Positions 1 to 11,874 of a stretch of 64,000 nt of DNA are shown here, in pieces; the stretch's first letter is position 1, and every line of letters starts with the position of its first letter. Both the position numbers and the translations under genes were made by a program. The notes under the pieces were generated by a model. That model saw only the letters and a program-made list of their open reading frames with translations. It made no database searches and had not been told where the DNA came from. Location of the stretch: the NCBI RefSeq assembly GCF_021462225.1, contig NC_061812.1, positions 46,481,363 to 46,545,362 of the forward strand, written 5' to 3'. Source of the stretch: Girardinichthys multiradiatus. Its lineage: Eukaryota; Chordata; Actinopteri; Cyprinodontiformes; Goodeidae.

Positions 1-488
1 CTCTCCTGACCTGAACCCCATAGAGAATCTGTGGGATATTGTGAAGAGAACGTTGAGAGACTCAAGACCCAACACTCTGGATGAGCTAAAGGCCGCTATC
101 GAAGCATCCTGGGCCTCCATAAGACCTCAGCAGTGCCACAGGCTGATTGCCTCCATGCCACGCCGCATTGAAGCAGTCATTTCTGCAAAAGGATTCCTGA
201 CCAAGTATTGAGTGCATAACTGTACATGATTATTTGAAGGTTGACGTTTTTTGTATTAGAAACACTTTTCTTTTATTGGTCGGATGAAATATGCTAATTT
301 TGTGAGATAGGAATTTTGGGTTTTCATGAGCTGTATGCCAAAATCATCCGTATTAAGACAATAAAAGACCTGAAATATTTCAGTTAGTGTGCAATGAATC
401 TAAAATATATGAATGTTAAATTTTCATTATGACATTATGGAAAATAATGAACTTTATCACAATATGCTAATTTTTTGAGAAGGACCTG
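1..488 (+). mobile_element. Tc1-like DNA transposon, right part
   Basis: The window opens inside a Tc1/mariner element. The end of its transposase is followed by a 3' untranslated stretch and a right terminal repeat finishing GAGAAGGACCTG at 488, next to a TA dinucleotide (489-490), the usual Tc1 target. The left half lies upstream of the window. Directly after the TA comes the interior of a different Tc1 family, so this copy appears to have jumped into the left end of that element. Confidence 0.85.
2..211 (+). pseudogene. Tc1 transposase C-terminal fragment
   Basis: An open frame of about 69 codons runs from the window edge to TGA at 209-211. It begins with SPDLNPIENLWD, the block that holds the third catalytic acidic residue (E) of the Tc1 DDE domain. 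The family's typical C-terminal helix region follows (LIASMPRRIEAVISAKG). No stop is present in the visible part. Whether the whole gene is intact cannot be judged, because the DNA-binding domain and the first two catalytic aspartates lie outside the window. It is listed as a fragment rather than a gene for that reason. Confidence 0.8.
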
Positions 489-490
489 TA

Positions 491-1986
491 TAACGCCAAG
501 TAAATCAAACTTTTGTGAAATCAAACTGTCCACTTAAGAAGCAACACTGATTGACAATGAATTTCACTTGCTGTTGTGCAAATGGAATAGACTACAGGGG
601 GAAATCTTTGGCGATTAGCAAGACACACTCAATAAAGGAGCGGTTCTGCAGGTGGGGACCACAGAACACTTCTTAGTACCTATGCTTTCTGGCTGATGTT
701 TTGGTCACTTTTGAATGTTGGTGGTGCTTTCACACTCGTGGTAGTATGAGACGGACTCTACAACCCACACAAGTGGCTCAGGTAGTGCAGTTCATCCAGG
801 ATGGCACATAAATGCGAGCTGTGGCAAGAAGGTTTGCTGTGTCTGTCAGCGTAGTCTCCAGAGCCTGGAGGCTCTACCAGGAGACAGACCAGTACACCAG
901 GAGACGTGGAGGAGGCCGTAGGAGAGCAACAACCCAGCAGCAGGACCGCTACCTCCGCCTTTGTGCAAGGAGGAACAGGAGGAGCACTGCCAGAGCCCTG
1001 CAAAATGACCTCCAGCAGGCCACAAATGTGCATGTGTCTGCACAAACGGTTAGAAACTGACTCCATGAGGATGGTATGAGGGCCCAACACACACAAATTG
1101 GGGTTGTGCTCACAGCCCAACACCATGCAGGACGCTTGGCATTTGCCAGAGAATACCAGGATTGGCAAATTTGCCACTGGCGCCTTGTGCTCTTCACAGA
1201 TGAAAGCAGATGTGACAGAGTCTGGAGACACCATGGAGAGTGATCTGCTGCCTGCAACATCCTTCAGCATAACCGGTTTGGCAGTGGGCCAGTAATGGTG
1301 CGGGGTGGCATTACTTTGGAGGGCCGCATGGCCTCGCCAGAGGTAGCCTGACTGCCAATAGGTACTGAGATGAGATCCTCAAACCCCTTGTGATACCATA
1401 TGTTGGTGCGGTTGGCCCTGGGTTCCTCCTAATGCAGGACAATTTTAGACCTCATGTGGCTGGACTGTGTCAGCAGTTCCTACAAGATGAAGACATTGAA
1501 GCTACGGACTGGCCTGCCCGTTCCACAGACCTAAATCCGATTGAGCACATCTGGGACATCATGTCTCGCTCCATCCATCAACCTCACGTTGCACCACAGA
1601 CTGTCCAGGAGTTGGCGGATGCTTTAGTCCAGGTCTGGGAGGAGATCCCTCAGGAGACCATACGCCGTCTCATTAGGGGCATGCCCAGGCATTGTAGGGA
1701 GGTCATACAGGCACGTGGAGGCCACACACAATACTGAGCCTCATTTTGACTTGTTTTAAGGACATTACATCAAAGTTGGATCAGCCTGTAGTGTGTTTTT
1801 CCACTTTAATTTTGTGTGTGACTCCAAATCAAGGCCTCCATTGGTTAATAAATTTGATTTCCATTGATGATTTTTGTGTGATTTTGTTGTCAACGTTGTA
1901 CAGAACAAAGTATTCAATGAGAATATTTCATTAATTCAGATCAAGGATGTGTTATTTGAGTGTTCCCTTTATTTTTTTGAGCAGTG
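491..1986 (+). mobile_element. Tc1-like transposon, second family, left end displaced
   Basis: This stretch has the transposase leader, a decayed transposase and the right terminal repeat ending TTTTTTTGAGCAGTG at 1986, before a TA. The reverse complement of that repeat is absent at the left. The sequence instead starts abruptly after the TA at 489-490, where the first Tc1 copy ends. The missing ~40 bp of left terminal repeat should lie upstream of the first copy. On the right the element abuts L2 sequence, which suggests insertion into that LINE. Confidence 0.8.
746..1737 (+). pseudogene. Tc1 transposase, multiple stops
   Basis: The frame starts at ATG 746. It shows a paired-like helix-turn-helix region ([17 protein letters not shown]), the first catalytic block LFTDES, the second QDNFRPHV and the third STDLNPIEHIWD, ending at TGA 1735-1737. 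It is dead: an in-frame TAA at 809-811 and a TGA at 1058-1060 interrupt the DNA-binding domain, and further stops and a frame change lie between about 1240 and 1400. Several lesions look like CpG decay (CGA to TGA). The usual length of this family is about 340 residues, so the coding region is present end to end but degenerate. Confidence 0.85.
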
Positions 1987-2441
1987 TATATTACAGACCT
2001 ATATCCAATCTTCCGTACTTATCTAAAATTCTTCAGAAAATACTTGTTAATCAAGTGTGTCAGCATTTACACAGTAATTATCCGTTTGAGGAGTTTCAGT
2101 CATGTTTCAGAGCTCATCATAGCACTGAAACAGCACTGGTGAAAGCCACTAATGACATTCTCTAGGCCTCAGATGATGGACTTGTGTCTGATTTGTTCTG
2201 TTAGACCTCAGTGCTGCATTTGATACAGTCGATCACAATATTCTCTTAGAAAGGCAGTAACGTGCTGTAGGGATCAGAGGAACAGCACTAGACTGGTTTA
2301 AATCTTATTTGTAGGACAGATTCCAGTTTGTTCATGTAAATGATAAATAATCTTTAAAGGCACGTTTAAAGATTATTTAAAGGGTTACTTGTGGAGTACC
2401 ACAGGGTTCAGCACTTGGGCCAATTCTCTTTGCTATATATA

Positions 2442-2944
2442 TGTTGGGACCACAGCCATGGATTACAACATGAAGTCCGGTACAGACTTTTCTGGAACTT
2501 TCAAAATAAATTGCATTAACCTTCTTCCGGCACAGCCAGGGAAAGGGGTACTTCCCATGATGCCACTGTCTGTATAAAAGCACTCCCTTTCCAAGGAATC
2601 GATCTCTTCCACTCGAACCCCGCTGCGGAGCTGGCAGGAGAGACACAGCGCGCTAATGTCTCTTTGCAGGCAAACAGACATAAACTCTTCAAACTGGATC
2701 CAAGAGTGTAATACGATCATCGATCATATGCACTAAGTTAAGTACGAATGAATTACTGTTGGAAGAATCCGGTATTCATTCATAAAAGGGGATAATTAAG
2801 GTACAAGCGTGGCTTGATTTTTCTCTCTGAGTTCTACAGATCAAACTGTGTTATAGAGACTTCCCAGCAGAGACCTTGTCTCTACAATGCCGAGTAAGGC
2901 AGTTTCCCGGTCTGAAAGGAAGACAACAGGGAACGCATCACCTT
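2442..2944 (+). mobile_element. LTR fragment inside L2 copy A
   Basis: The insert begins TGTTGGGACCACAGCCATGG and has a TATAAAAG box about 130 bp in. It is the inverted counterpart of 51048-51537, with recognisable similarity along its whole length (for example the CTCCGCAGCGGGGT block and the GGATCCA block). The TG start, the promoter box and the partner copy support an LTR. Its 3' end is cut off at GCATCACC before the L2 resumes, so this is a partial LTR that arose with a deletion of L2 sequence. Confidence 0.65.
2573..2580 (+). promoter_or_regulatory. TATA box of the LTR fragment
   Basis: TATAAAAG lies about 130 bp from the LTR's TG start. The partner copy has the same box on the minus strand at 51393-51399, at about 140 bp from its own start, so the position is conserved. 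Confidence 0.5.
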
Positions 2945-4475
2945 GTCTTGAAGACATAAAAACTTGGATGAATTAAAATGTTCTCCTTCTAAATTCAGAC
3001 AAGACAGAAGTTGTCGTCTTTTGGCCGGAGTCTTTGAAAAACAAACTGCTTAGTCAATCACTTATTCTGGATGGCATTAAATTGAGCCCCAGTGATAGAG
3101 TAAAAAACCTTGGTGTTATTTTTGACCAGGGCGTGTCATTTAAATTCCCTATTAAACAGGTTTCTAGGATTTCCTTCTTTCATTTGTTATGTTTCATTCA
3201 TTTGTTACTAGAAGGTTGGCCTATTGTCATTCTTTACGATTAGGATGTCCAAAAAATGCAGTTAAAAGCCTCTCGTTGATCCAAAATGCTGCAGCAAAGG
3301 TTCTGATGAAAATTAAAAAGAGAGATCATATATTTTCTATTTTAGCTTCCCTTCATTGGCTCCCTGTTAAATCCAGAATTTAAAATTCTCCTTCTCACAT
3401 ATAAAGCCGTTAATGACCTAGCTTAATCATACATCAGAGATCTGATTGTTCCATGTATTCCTAACAGAGCACTTCGTTCTCAGACTGCAGGTTTACTGGT
3501 GGTTCCTAGAGTCTCTAGAAGTAGAATGGGAGGCAGTTCTTTTAGTCATCAGGCTTCTCTCCTGTGGAACCAGCTCCCAGTTTTAGTCCACGAGGCTGTC
3601 CCTGTCTACTTTTAAGGCTAGGCTTAAAACTTTATTTTTTGATAAAGCTTATAGTTAGAGTGGCTTAGGTTATTTATCCTTTCTGTAGTTAGTCTGCTAT
3701 AGGCTTAGTCTGCGGGAGGAAATAATGACCACTCCCGCTGCTACATTCTCATACTACTCTTCAATTTTGCATTATCTCAGCTTTTAACTTCATGTTCTCT
3801 CTCTGTTTTTTCTCTTTCTAGAAGCTACACCTAGCTTGACTCTGTGTCTAGCTGTGACACCTTCCTGGAGGGGGGCATCAGCCAAACTTCTCCTGCCAAC
3901 AACTTAATGCTCACTTTCTACCGATGATACACTTGGCCCTGTCTTTCAGCTTTTACTATGACTCTTTCATACTCTAAATTTGAAAACTGGCTCAGAGTTC
4001 ATCTGTCTTTCGTCACTAGATGAAGCCACTAAAGGAACTACATCCATTACCATTTTACCTTTCTTTCCTATATAAAGTACTCCTGGATCAGTGCTTCTGT
4101 GTTGTTTTTGTGTCTTTGCTCTGTTCTCTCAAACCCCCAGTCGGCCGTGGCAGATGGCCACTCACAGTGAGCCTAATTCTTCTGGAGGTTTCTTCCTGTT
4201 AAAAGAGTGTTTTTATCTCCACTGTTGCTACATGCATGCTCAGTATGAAGGATTGCTGCAAAGTCAATGCAAGTGACTGTCCACTGTCGCTACATGCTCA
4301 TCCAGGAGGAGTGAATGCTGCAAATCACTGACTCGATGCAATCTGCTGGGTTTCCTTAGAAAAACCTTTTAACCAATTTGAATAAATAACTTAATCTGAC
4401 TGCACTGTTTGATGGTCATGATTAATTGCAAGGTATGTCCCTGACTTGAAATCTGTGTGGTTCAATTGGTAATGA

Positions 4476-7400
4476 GGAGTTGGTACCTCAGCCACTTAGA
4501 GGAAACCTTGTGAAGATTCAAACGATGGATTGCAGAAAATAGTTTGGGCTGAATAGACATGCAGAGCCTGGACAGATTCATATCACCTTAAAACAGTTAT
4601 AAAAAAGTCTATAAAATTTTAGAATGATTCATGCATTTTAATTATCTAAAAATTAACACCTCATTTGCAGTATATGTTCCAGCTGGATCTTCTGTTTGAA
4701 TAACACAGACCACCAAAGACCACCTAATGTAAATGGTTTCATGTTTTATAAAACAATTGTTGAACTGCTGTGACATTTTTCAGATTTATGTTGTTTTCAA
4801 TTGTAAAAATTTGCTATAAGCTGTTCATTTTTCCTGGAGGCTATCTTCCCTGGTAGGACACTAACTGCACGTTATCTCTCAACAGAACTCTATTTTAAAA
4901 CATCTGAACCTATCCTTAAAGACCTAAAGCACAAGTTAAAACAATAAAATAAAATATTGCATGAATATGTTTATTAAGATTTTATCCTAACATGTGGTGT
5001 TTATCTCCAGCCATGAGTAATTATTTATTAATGATAGCTGTTAAGAGACAGTTAAAATGAAAAATTGACTCCAAAAGCAACACTGGTGAGATGGGGTCTA
5101 AAGTATTTTTTCACTATGTTGAAAAGTGTCAAAGTACAACAACCTCCCTATTTCTTTTTCATGATAAATCTTTGCAGTATAGAGATCCAAAATCATCAGG
5201 ACAGTCTCCCAAGCTTCTAATGGGAGACTGATTAATTTCGCACTCAAATGTTTTTTTCCCATATGCTTTTTTTTTTCAAACACAAGTTTTTTCTTCTACA
5301 TGGACTTAGAACGTTTTTCTGTTTGAAGAAAATGAAATATTTCTGACAACACCTGTTGGAAATGTGTAAAATAATATTTCCAAACCTGACAGCATTATGA
5401 TGTACAAAATGATTTTAAGTCTTCACAACATTCCCTTACCACCTATGGAGACAGAAGATTTTTTGCTGTTATTAGGGTTCTACAGGACAGTCCCTGTTTG
5501 TTCATCGTCCAAAGAAATAATGACATTAACACAGTCAAAGTTTTGTTTGATGGATCTTGTCAAATTTTGTCCTGAACATGTAGTTGACTCAGGAAGCCCA
5601 ATCAGTTAGAACAAATCAAGGGTTGATGTGAATGAAGGTTATACTTAGCTACACAGTAATCAAGAGATTTGTCATCCAACGTCCTCTTCACTGCCTACCG
5701 AAAACACCCCAGCTGTCAGTCAACAAGCAAAACAATAAGCAGGATGCTGGAAGCTGATTGTGTCCCCTAAACAAGTGACTATACTCCACCCTGATGCCCT
5801 CCCCCTAAAAATCAAAAAAGGTGACATTGTGGTGCCCCTTTGGTTTGTAGCTGGTGGGCTGTCAGGTCTATTTGATGTGAGTGAGCAGGAGTGGAGGCGG
5901 GAGGGCTGGACAGTAACATGCAGTGACATTAGTCACCCCTGTCCGTCTGGGCTGGAGAAGAATGGTTCTGGCAATGATTGATGGGTGATATTCATTTATA
6001 GATCCAGTGAAGAGAAACCGAGGCTGTATCCTTGTCCTGGCTTTGGTGATCAAAAGCATTTGGGTCTCTTTTTAAAGTCTGGCTTGCTTTTTGATGGACC
6101 ACTCATTCTACAGAAAGGTAGACAAAATCCTAGATTGTACTGTTACTACAGTAGCAAAGGTTCTTTAAATTCTTAAAATTAAAAGGGTACATGTTTCAAA
6201 AGCTTCTCACAAAACCTCCAAGAACTCCAGGGTTGGTAACACTAACTCTGAACACATGTTTCTCCTGTGTTTCAGCTTTGATTCCTTCAAATTCAGCTCA
6301 AATGCCTATCAGACATTCACTAACACTATTGGTCAGTTTGAAAACTGCACTATTAGTTTGGGGTATCCCTGCCTGAACTTTCATCACTGCATATAGATCA
6401 TTTCAAATTGCAGTCTGTAAGATTAACCATGGAATCTATTCTACCTGCTTTTACACAGCTAACAGAATAAATGTTTATGACATTTAGATTCTACTTCTGT
6501 TAAGTTAATATATTTATGTTAAGCAATGTTTATGGGGCTTCAGTACATGACTGAGTTTTACTAAAATGAACCTTCTGAAAGAAAATGTTTATTTTTAAAT
6601 TATTCAATATTTAAAAAGGCAATAAAATTTTCCAGATAATCTGAACTATCCTCATTGTATGCGAGAAAATGTCAATTTTACATATATACTGTGTATTGAC
6701 TGGACATTGGCTGTAGCATGAATGGCTGACACAATGTTTAAGTAAATCAAAAAAATACTATTGAAAAAATACTATTATTATTTACAGAACAAAAAATCAC
6801 CCCATACATTTTTATAGAAGCTGTGGTACAGCTTATCTTCTGATGTGTCAAAACAAATGAAACTGTCAGAGCAGGAGAAGGAAACTGTAATGCTCGGTTT
6901 CACATGTGCTCAGTACAAATCCAAGGTTTCAGTTGTATCTTTGTTGTTTTAATGCTGCCTATGTTAAATTGGGTTGGGGGTCAGAGGCCGAGTGTCAGAG
7001 ATGGTATGATTGTATATTATTGCACTGATGCATGTGTGAACTGACACATGGTTATTTAGTAACATTGAATGATTGCTGCCCAATTTATTTTGTGGCAACC
7101 ACGCTGTATTATTCATGACCTGGCACTTTTAACTTAGTAATTACCGGCTGCTGGGTCTCAGTGGGACTTCAGGGGTTGTGTCAAAAACAGCTCTCAGTAA
7201 ATTCACTTACACAGATGCAGGAGTATTTCTTAATAAGTCAACCTGCTCTTAATTATTTTTCAATGCATAAACTCTTTTGGCCCATTATCATATACATAAC
7301 ATTTAGAACCCATTTTCTGGTCATGCACTGATTTTATCTTTAATATGTTCAATAAAATATTTTGCTTTAACTCAATTCTTTACTTTTTTTGCAGTTTTTA

Positions 7401-7971
7401 CTAACTAAATAACTCATTTTGATTGATGTTCTAATGCTACACAATGATTGTTAAATAAATATTGGTGGGCATTTCTTAGGATCTTCCCTACTTTTTCTCC
7501 ATGGTGGTAAACTATGTTCATGTAGGATTGGCTAAAATGAAACAAAGGACCTCAAAAGTTCTAAAAAGTGTGCTAAAAGGAGGTGGTTTTTAAATTGATT
7601 TATACTTCATTTACATACCTTATCTTTGATCTGCTACATCTCGACTTGATTTATTTTCTCAAGCTTACTAGTTATTGAGAAACAGAATCCACAGTTAAAA
7701 ACCTTTAAAGAATTGAATAATGTTTATAATTTTTGAACTTACGCAAAGAGTAAAAATGTCTCAACAATTTTCATATTGTGCCATGAATTCTGTATTTGAT
7801 TTTGAAGAAGAGCTAATTAGCCTTCTCAAATCTGAAGAAAAAACAAACCAGTGCCTTTTACTAAAAGTACCAGACCAAAAATAATAATAATAAAAGTAAT
7901 AAGTCAGGAATTTAGTCTGGAAAGGTATTCAAGCTTTAAAGGGAACATTAAAGATTTCAAAAGTTTTCTTT
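4476..7971. other. unassigned AT-rich intron
   Basis: I see no exon, RNA gene or recognisable transposon here. Open frames (for example 5397-5609 and 5760-5981) show no family motif or splice context. By position it is intron or flanking intron of cadps. A degraded repeat could be missed by eye. Confidence 0.4.
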
Positions 7972-8115
7972 TAGAATAGAATAGAATTATCCTTCATTGT
8001 CTCTTAGTGGGGAAATCAACAGTATCAGTCGCCTAGTGGTATGCAAATGGAGCACACAGATACACATCAAAATAAACAATAAAAATAAGAGACTGTACAG
8101 TCGCTATTTTTTATA
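7972..8115. repeat. possible LINE 3' tail
   Basis: An AGAATAGAATAGAATT run is followed by a CCTTCATTGTCTCTTAGTG-like stretch. This resembles the microsatellite-plus-tail ends that fish LINEs leave in minus orientation. There is no coding part, so the family is unassigned. Confidence 0.3.
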
Positions 8116-8993
8116 GGGTAGAGTTAATATCTCAACTACAACAGATAACTCTCTAAGAGATATAAATGTTTGAAAGAAAACAGTGGTTTTACCAGAGGCT
8201 GATGCAAACATCTATTCAACACAAAGCTAATTTTGTACTATTTAAAAAAGCCACATCAGATGCCAGAACATCTGATGTGACATAAACAGACTAAACTGCT
8301 GCAGGTAAGTTACATATGCTCATAACCTCTCCACAGAACTAACCTAAAAAACGGAACTATCCCTTTAAAACATATATATAGATATTTTTCTTGATTTATT
8401 TTTTTTTATTTCATCATCGCTGTTCATTCTATTTCCTGGCTGACATTGATGGCACATCACATTGCACAAATAAGTACAAATAAAGAGCTAAGCACTCTGC
8501 CAAATAAAGCATTTATTTGCTCTGACTTAAGAATTAATATCTTATACTGTATGTAACATTATAGTTAAACAGGGTTGAAAGTGAAATGTTGGGCTCTAAA
8601 AGAAAAAGAAAGAACAGCACTTACCATTGAATCCAGCTACAACATAGCAGGGTTACAGTGTACAAGGAGAGGAAGAGGAAACACACAGAGAAACATAAAG
8701 AGACAAGCAAAGCTACTAGCACTCTTTCAGCAGTTCAACAAATAAGATGAAAGCAGCAGATGAGAACATAACAAAGACTTTTAAATGTTAAAACTTAAAG
8801 AGAAAACAATGACCTGCAGATAACAGGATGGCTGCCAAGCAACAGACTGAGAAAGACATAATTTCAGAATAGATCGAAAGGCTCAATGCACAATAAACTT
8901 TCAATTGGTTCAACATAAACTTGTTTACTTGTTAGTAGTAGTTTTGGTATTATACATATGATCAACCTAAATATTTACCATCATAAAACTTAC
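8116..8993. other. unassigned intron 3' of the last visible cadps exon
   Basis: AT-rich sequence with no motif that I recognise. It should belong to the intron following exon 8994-9206 on the minus strand. Confidence 0.4.
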
Positions 8994-9206
8994 AGAACTG
9001 AGATATGGGTGCATCAAGTTGTGGTGCAGTCCCCCCTCTGGAATTAAGCTTCTGGACCTGTGTGGGGGGCACGGGCTTGTGTGACTGACCAGTGGCCCTG
9101 TACATGGCCTGCACCCAAAGGATGCGATCTTGCTCATCATCACTGGCAAATATCACAGTGTCTCCCTCTTTCACAGCATTAAAGAACGTCCTGCCACCTT
9201 CCAGAC
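8994..9206 (-). CDS. cadps: cadps exon (end of PH domain and linker)
   Basis: This is a 213-bp exon of the calcium-dependent activator protein for secretion, a cytosolic factor that primes dense-core vesicles for exocytosis. It encodes [20 protein letters not shown], then [18 protein letters not shown] and [12 protein letters not shown], and ends within APISQF. This covers the last strands and C-terminal helix of the PH domain plus the linker towards the MUN/MHD region. The acceptor is tttttcag and the donor is gtaagt; the exon enters with 2 bases and leaves with 1 base of a codon. The entry phase fits the exon at 15769-15877. The residues ([14 protein letters not shown]) match CADPS rather than CADPS2. 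Which teleost duplicate (a or b) is unknown. Confidence 0.95.
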
Positions 9207-10010
9207 CTGAAAAATGGGCAGAAGAACTTAGGAAGTTGGTGAGTCTCTTCAGCAGTTTGCAGAAACAATCTTTTTACAACAGATTAATTTGGCCAACCAT
9301 TCCTTGCTTTACATTTGAGCCCATTAGCCAGAGTCCTCCTGCTGAGAGCCACAAACCATGTCCCAACTGTGCTCTTAATTCATGTTTGCAAAGGACATAA
9401 ACTGGTGTCTCACTCAACCTCGGGCCCTGTCAGAGGTGAATCTGCTCGGTAATGGTAGGAGGGCAGTTACATAAACACAACCACAGATTAGGCCCCGACG
9501 GTCAATCAATTCATTGACATAAACGGTTCACTAGTTCATCTGTTTTATATGTTGTCAAAATGAGATGAGATCCTTCCATGTATCCATGCAGAAATTAATG
9601 AAACCCTCATAATTAGATCAATGAGATATACAGCAGTAAATGTTCACATTTTAAAGCAATGAAGTCTGGGGGGCCCATTTGGTGTATGTTTTAATCCTTC
9701 TTTCTTTTGCAGAAGTGTATCACTATGATTGAGTTTAACAACAATCACATATGATGAAATGAGAGCCTATCTTTTGAGTATGAAATAAATAATGATCATA
9801 TTACATGGATAAGATGTCATGAAACAGTAAAATGAGTATATCTTCACACTTTGGAACTGAGGACTTAAGAGGCCTGTATGGAGTCACACATTAACTGTGA
9901 CTGTCTTATCTTTTTCAGAAGTAGAAAACTACAAGTATAATCAAAGAAAAATGTATGATGATTTTCTATTTTTCTACAATCATTAAATGTAATAAAGAGG
10001 GGGAATGTTA
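9207..10010. other. unassigned cadps intron
   Basis: No exon or named repeat recognised. This is the start (3' part on the minus strand) of the intron between 8994-9206 and 15769-15877. Confidence 0.4.
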
Positions 10011-10237
10011 ATCAATGGTGATGTATGAATAAAAATGAAGTGATGTTTTTTTTTAGCTGTAACTGGTGTGAGAGCAAGAAGCAGAGAAATACTGTGTTAG
10101 AAAGCTTGAGGCTGAGCAGATAAGGAGGGAACCATGTTATGGGAGCCAGAAGCGGCAGAGTCATAACATCAGGCCGGGAGGGGCAGAGGAGAGCCAGCTT
10201 AATGGGAACTGGGCATGGATGGAAGGCCGAGCAAGTC

Positions 10238-10712
10238 ATAACACAGAGAGCCAGCTGCGGGCTGTTTACAACTCCGTCTACGGAGGCTGGGAGACAGCAC
10301 CGAAAAGTTACAGTGACCACGTAACTCAATGATGGGAAAGCTTGCTCAGCAACAGGGGTTGAGCAGGGAGGCTATCTGGAATATAAAAACTGTGCCAAAG
10401 AAAGAAACGTGGTTGTTTCCTCGCAGAAGAAGCGGGAGTCGTGAAGGTTGAAAAACAGGCAAAAGTCGTGGCACCAGGACGGGAGCGGGAGTCATGAAGG
10501 TCAAAAAACAGGCAAAAGTCATAACACAGTCAGCCAGCTACGGGCTGTTTACAACTCCGTCTACGGAGGCTGGGAGACAGCACCGAAAAGTCACGGTGAC
10601 CACGTAACTCAATGATGGGAAAGCTTGCTCGGCAACAGGGGTTGAGCAGGGAGGCTATCTGGAATATAAAAACTGTGCCAAAGAAAGAAACGTGGTTGTT
10701 TCCTCGCAGAAG
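10238..10712 (+). repeat. 283-bp-period tandem duplication with TATA boxes
   Basis: A block of roughly 190 bp occurs at about 10238-10430 and again at about 10520-10712, nearly identical, spaced 283 bp. Each copy contains GTCTACGGAGGCTGGGAGAC, a GGTGACCACGTAACTC-like stretch and a TATAAAAACTGTGCC box followed by AACGTGGTTGTTTCC. A promoter-like box followed by a leader suggests the U3/R part of an LTR with a duplicated segment, but no clear TG/CA borders or coding region were found. Confidence 0.6.
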
Positions 10713-11874
10713 ACCAGCGAACAAGATCGGATGGAGAAAGAAGCTACAGATCAATCAGAAGACCGAAACGCAGCCCCGCTGACAAATTCTGCATTATAAA
10801 GAGGATCAACCCGTGTGCCCTGAGAAGAGCTGCAACTCAAAATTGAGGATCTGAATTTCATCTGTTGCATTTTTACCAAGACAACTGAAATGAACTTGGT
10901 TTGTGAACAACTGATTGCTCTAAGTTTCAGGTAACTGAAAGTCCTGAACCAAACTCAATTACACCTCAAAGGTTTCCTTCAACTATCCAGGCTCTGGAAG
11001 CTACCGACTTTTAAAACATATGCCAACAAAGTTTTTTTTTTTTCCAGCTTGACCATCAAAACCCCGAGCATCAGCGCCTGTCCACTTAGAGGAAGAAAAC
11101 TGAAGATTTGCCTTTCACCCAAGAAGAAAATAATTCGCCTGCTAAAAAAATCATTCCATTCGGATCCATGTTGAGCCTCCTTCTCCAAAGCCTCTTCAGC
11201 CTTTCTAGTTTCAGCATTAGGGAAAGATAGAAATAAATCAATCAACTTAACCTACTATTCAAATTATTACGTTTTGCTGATTTTTAAGCTGTTACTGACC
11301 CCAGCAAAATCATTACTAATTAAAGAAAGCATATAAAATTCTAGATGTATTGTGGACAGTCAATTATTTGAGTCACCTTATTGTTGGGTTTTTCGTTGGT
11401 GGTAAAAAGTCTTGTTGACTGGTTCCAAATGATTTTAGGAGGTTTTTACGAAAATGTGCACTGTATTATCATATAATGTTTTAAGGGGAAGTGTATTTTA
11501 TTTTGTAAATTTTTATCTACACTTTGCTACAACTGTAGTTTGTTTAACACAATTTCATAGAAACTGGTCTTTGTTTACCGTACTGTAGTGTTTACTAATA
11601 TCAACTGTTAACTTCCACCTGTTCCTTTTAGATATTGGTCCACATTCAGCTATTTATTAACTAGCTATGACCAAGCTTACAAATGCTTAAACATGAGACT
11701 GAACACATCAACTATACGGATAAACTAAAAACCCCTCCAGTATTGTGGCACAGCATTTCTTAAGTTTGGTCATAATGGGGAAGATTAAACATTAGTCGGC
11801 ATCACAATCTTGCTCTTTTTAATTAAGTCATGATGATATGTTAGCACGTTGATGGTTAAAACACGCAGAACTGC
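10713..11874. other. leader-like sequence and unassigned intron
   Basis: The first few hundred bases continue the promoter-like repeat (purine-rich, GAGGATCAACCCGTGTGCCC) and may be a retroelement leader. The remainder is AT-rich intron without recognisable features. Confidence 0.3.

Larger units (their letters stand above)
1989..4475 (+). mobile_element. L2-like LINE copy A, interrupted
   Basis: Reverse-transcriptase reading matches the fish L2-type LINE: YRPISNLPYLSKILQK near 1993-2040, then an HHSTETALVKATND block, a stop after NDIL (2163-2165), a [15 protein letters not shown] block near 2203-2235 and GVPQGS near 2393. At 2442 a different repeat begins and the LINE resumes at about 2945 with the region after the YADD motif. 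That core (~100 bp) is therefore missing. The 3' half runs through LRNI/LHWLPVK-type blocks and a long 3' UTR to about 4475. Many stops and frameshifts are present. It is homologous throughout to the copy at 29427-31767. Confidence 0.8.

Noticed and set aside
758..1270. 170-codon minus-strand frame
   Set aside because: It is the antisense shadow of the Tc1 transposase on the plus strand.
5760..5981. 73-codon plus-strand frame with ordinary composition
   Set aside because: No family motif, no splice or promoter context, and an overlapping frame of similar length on the other strand; most likely chance.
1..8993. Downstream cadps exons (MUN/MHD region)
   Set aside because: I looked for the expected linker and MHD motifs on the minus strand below 8994 and found none; the next exon is probably outside the window.
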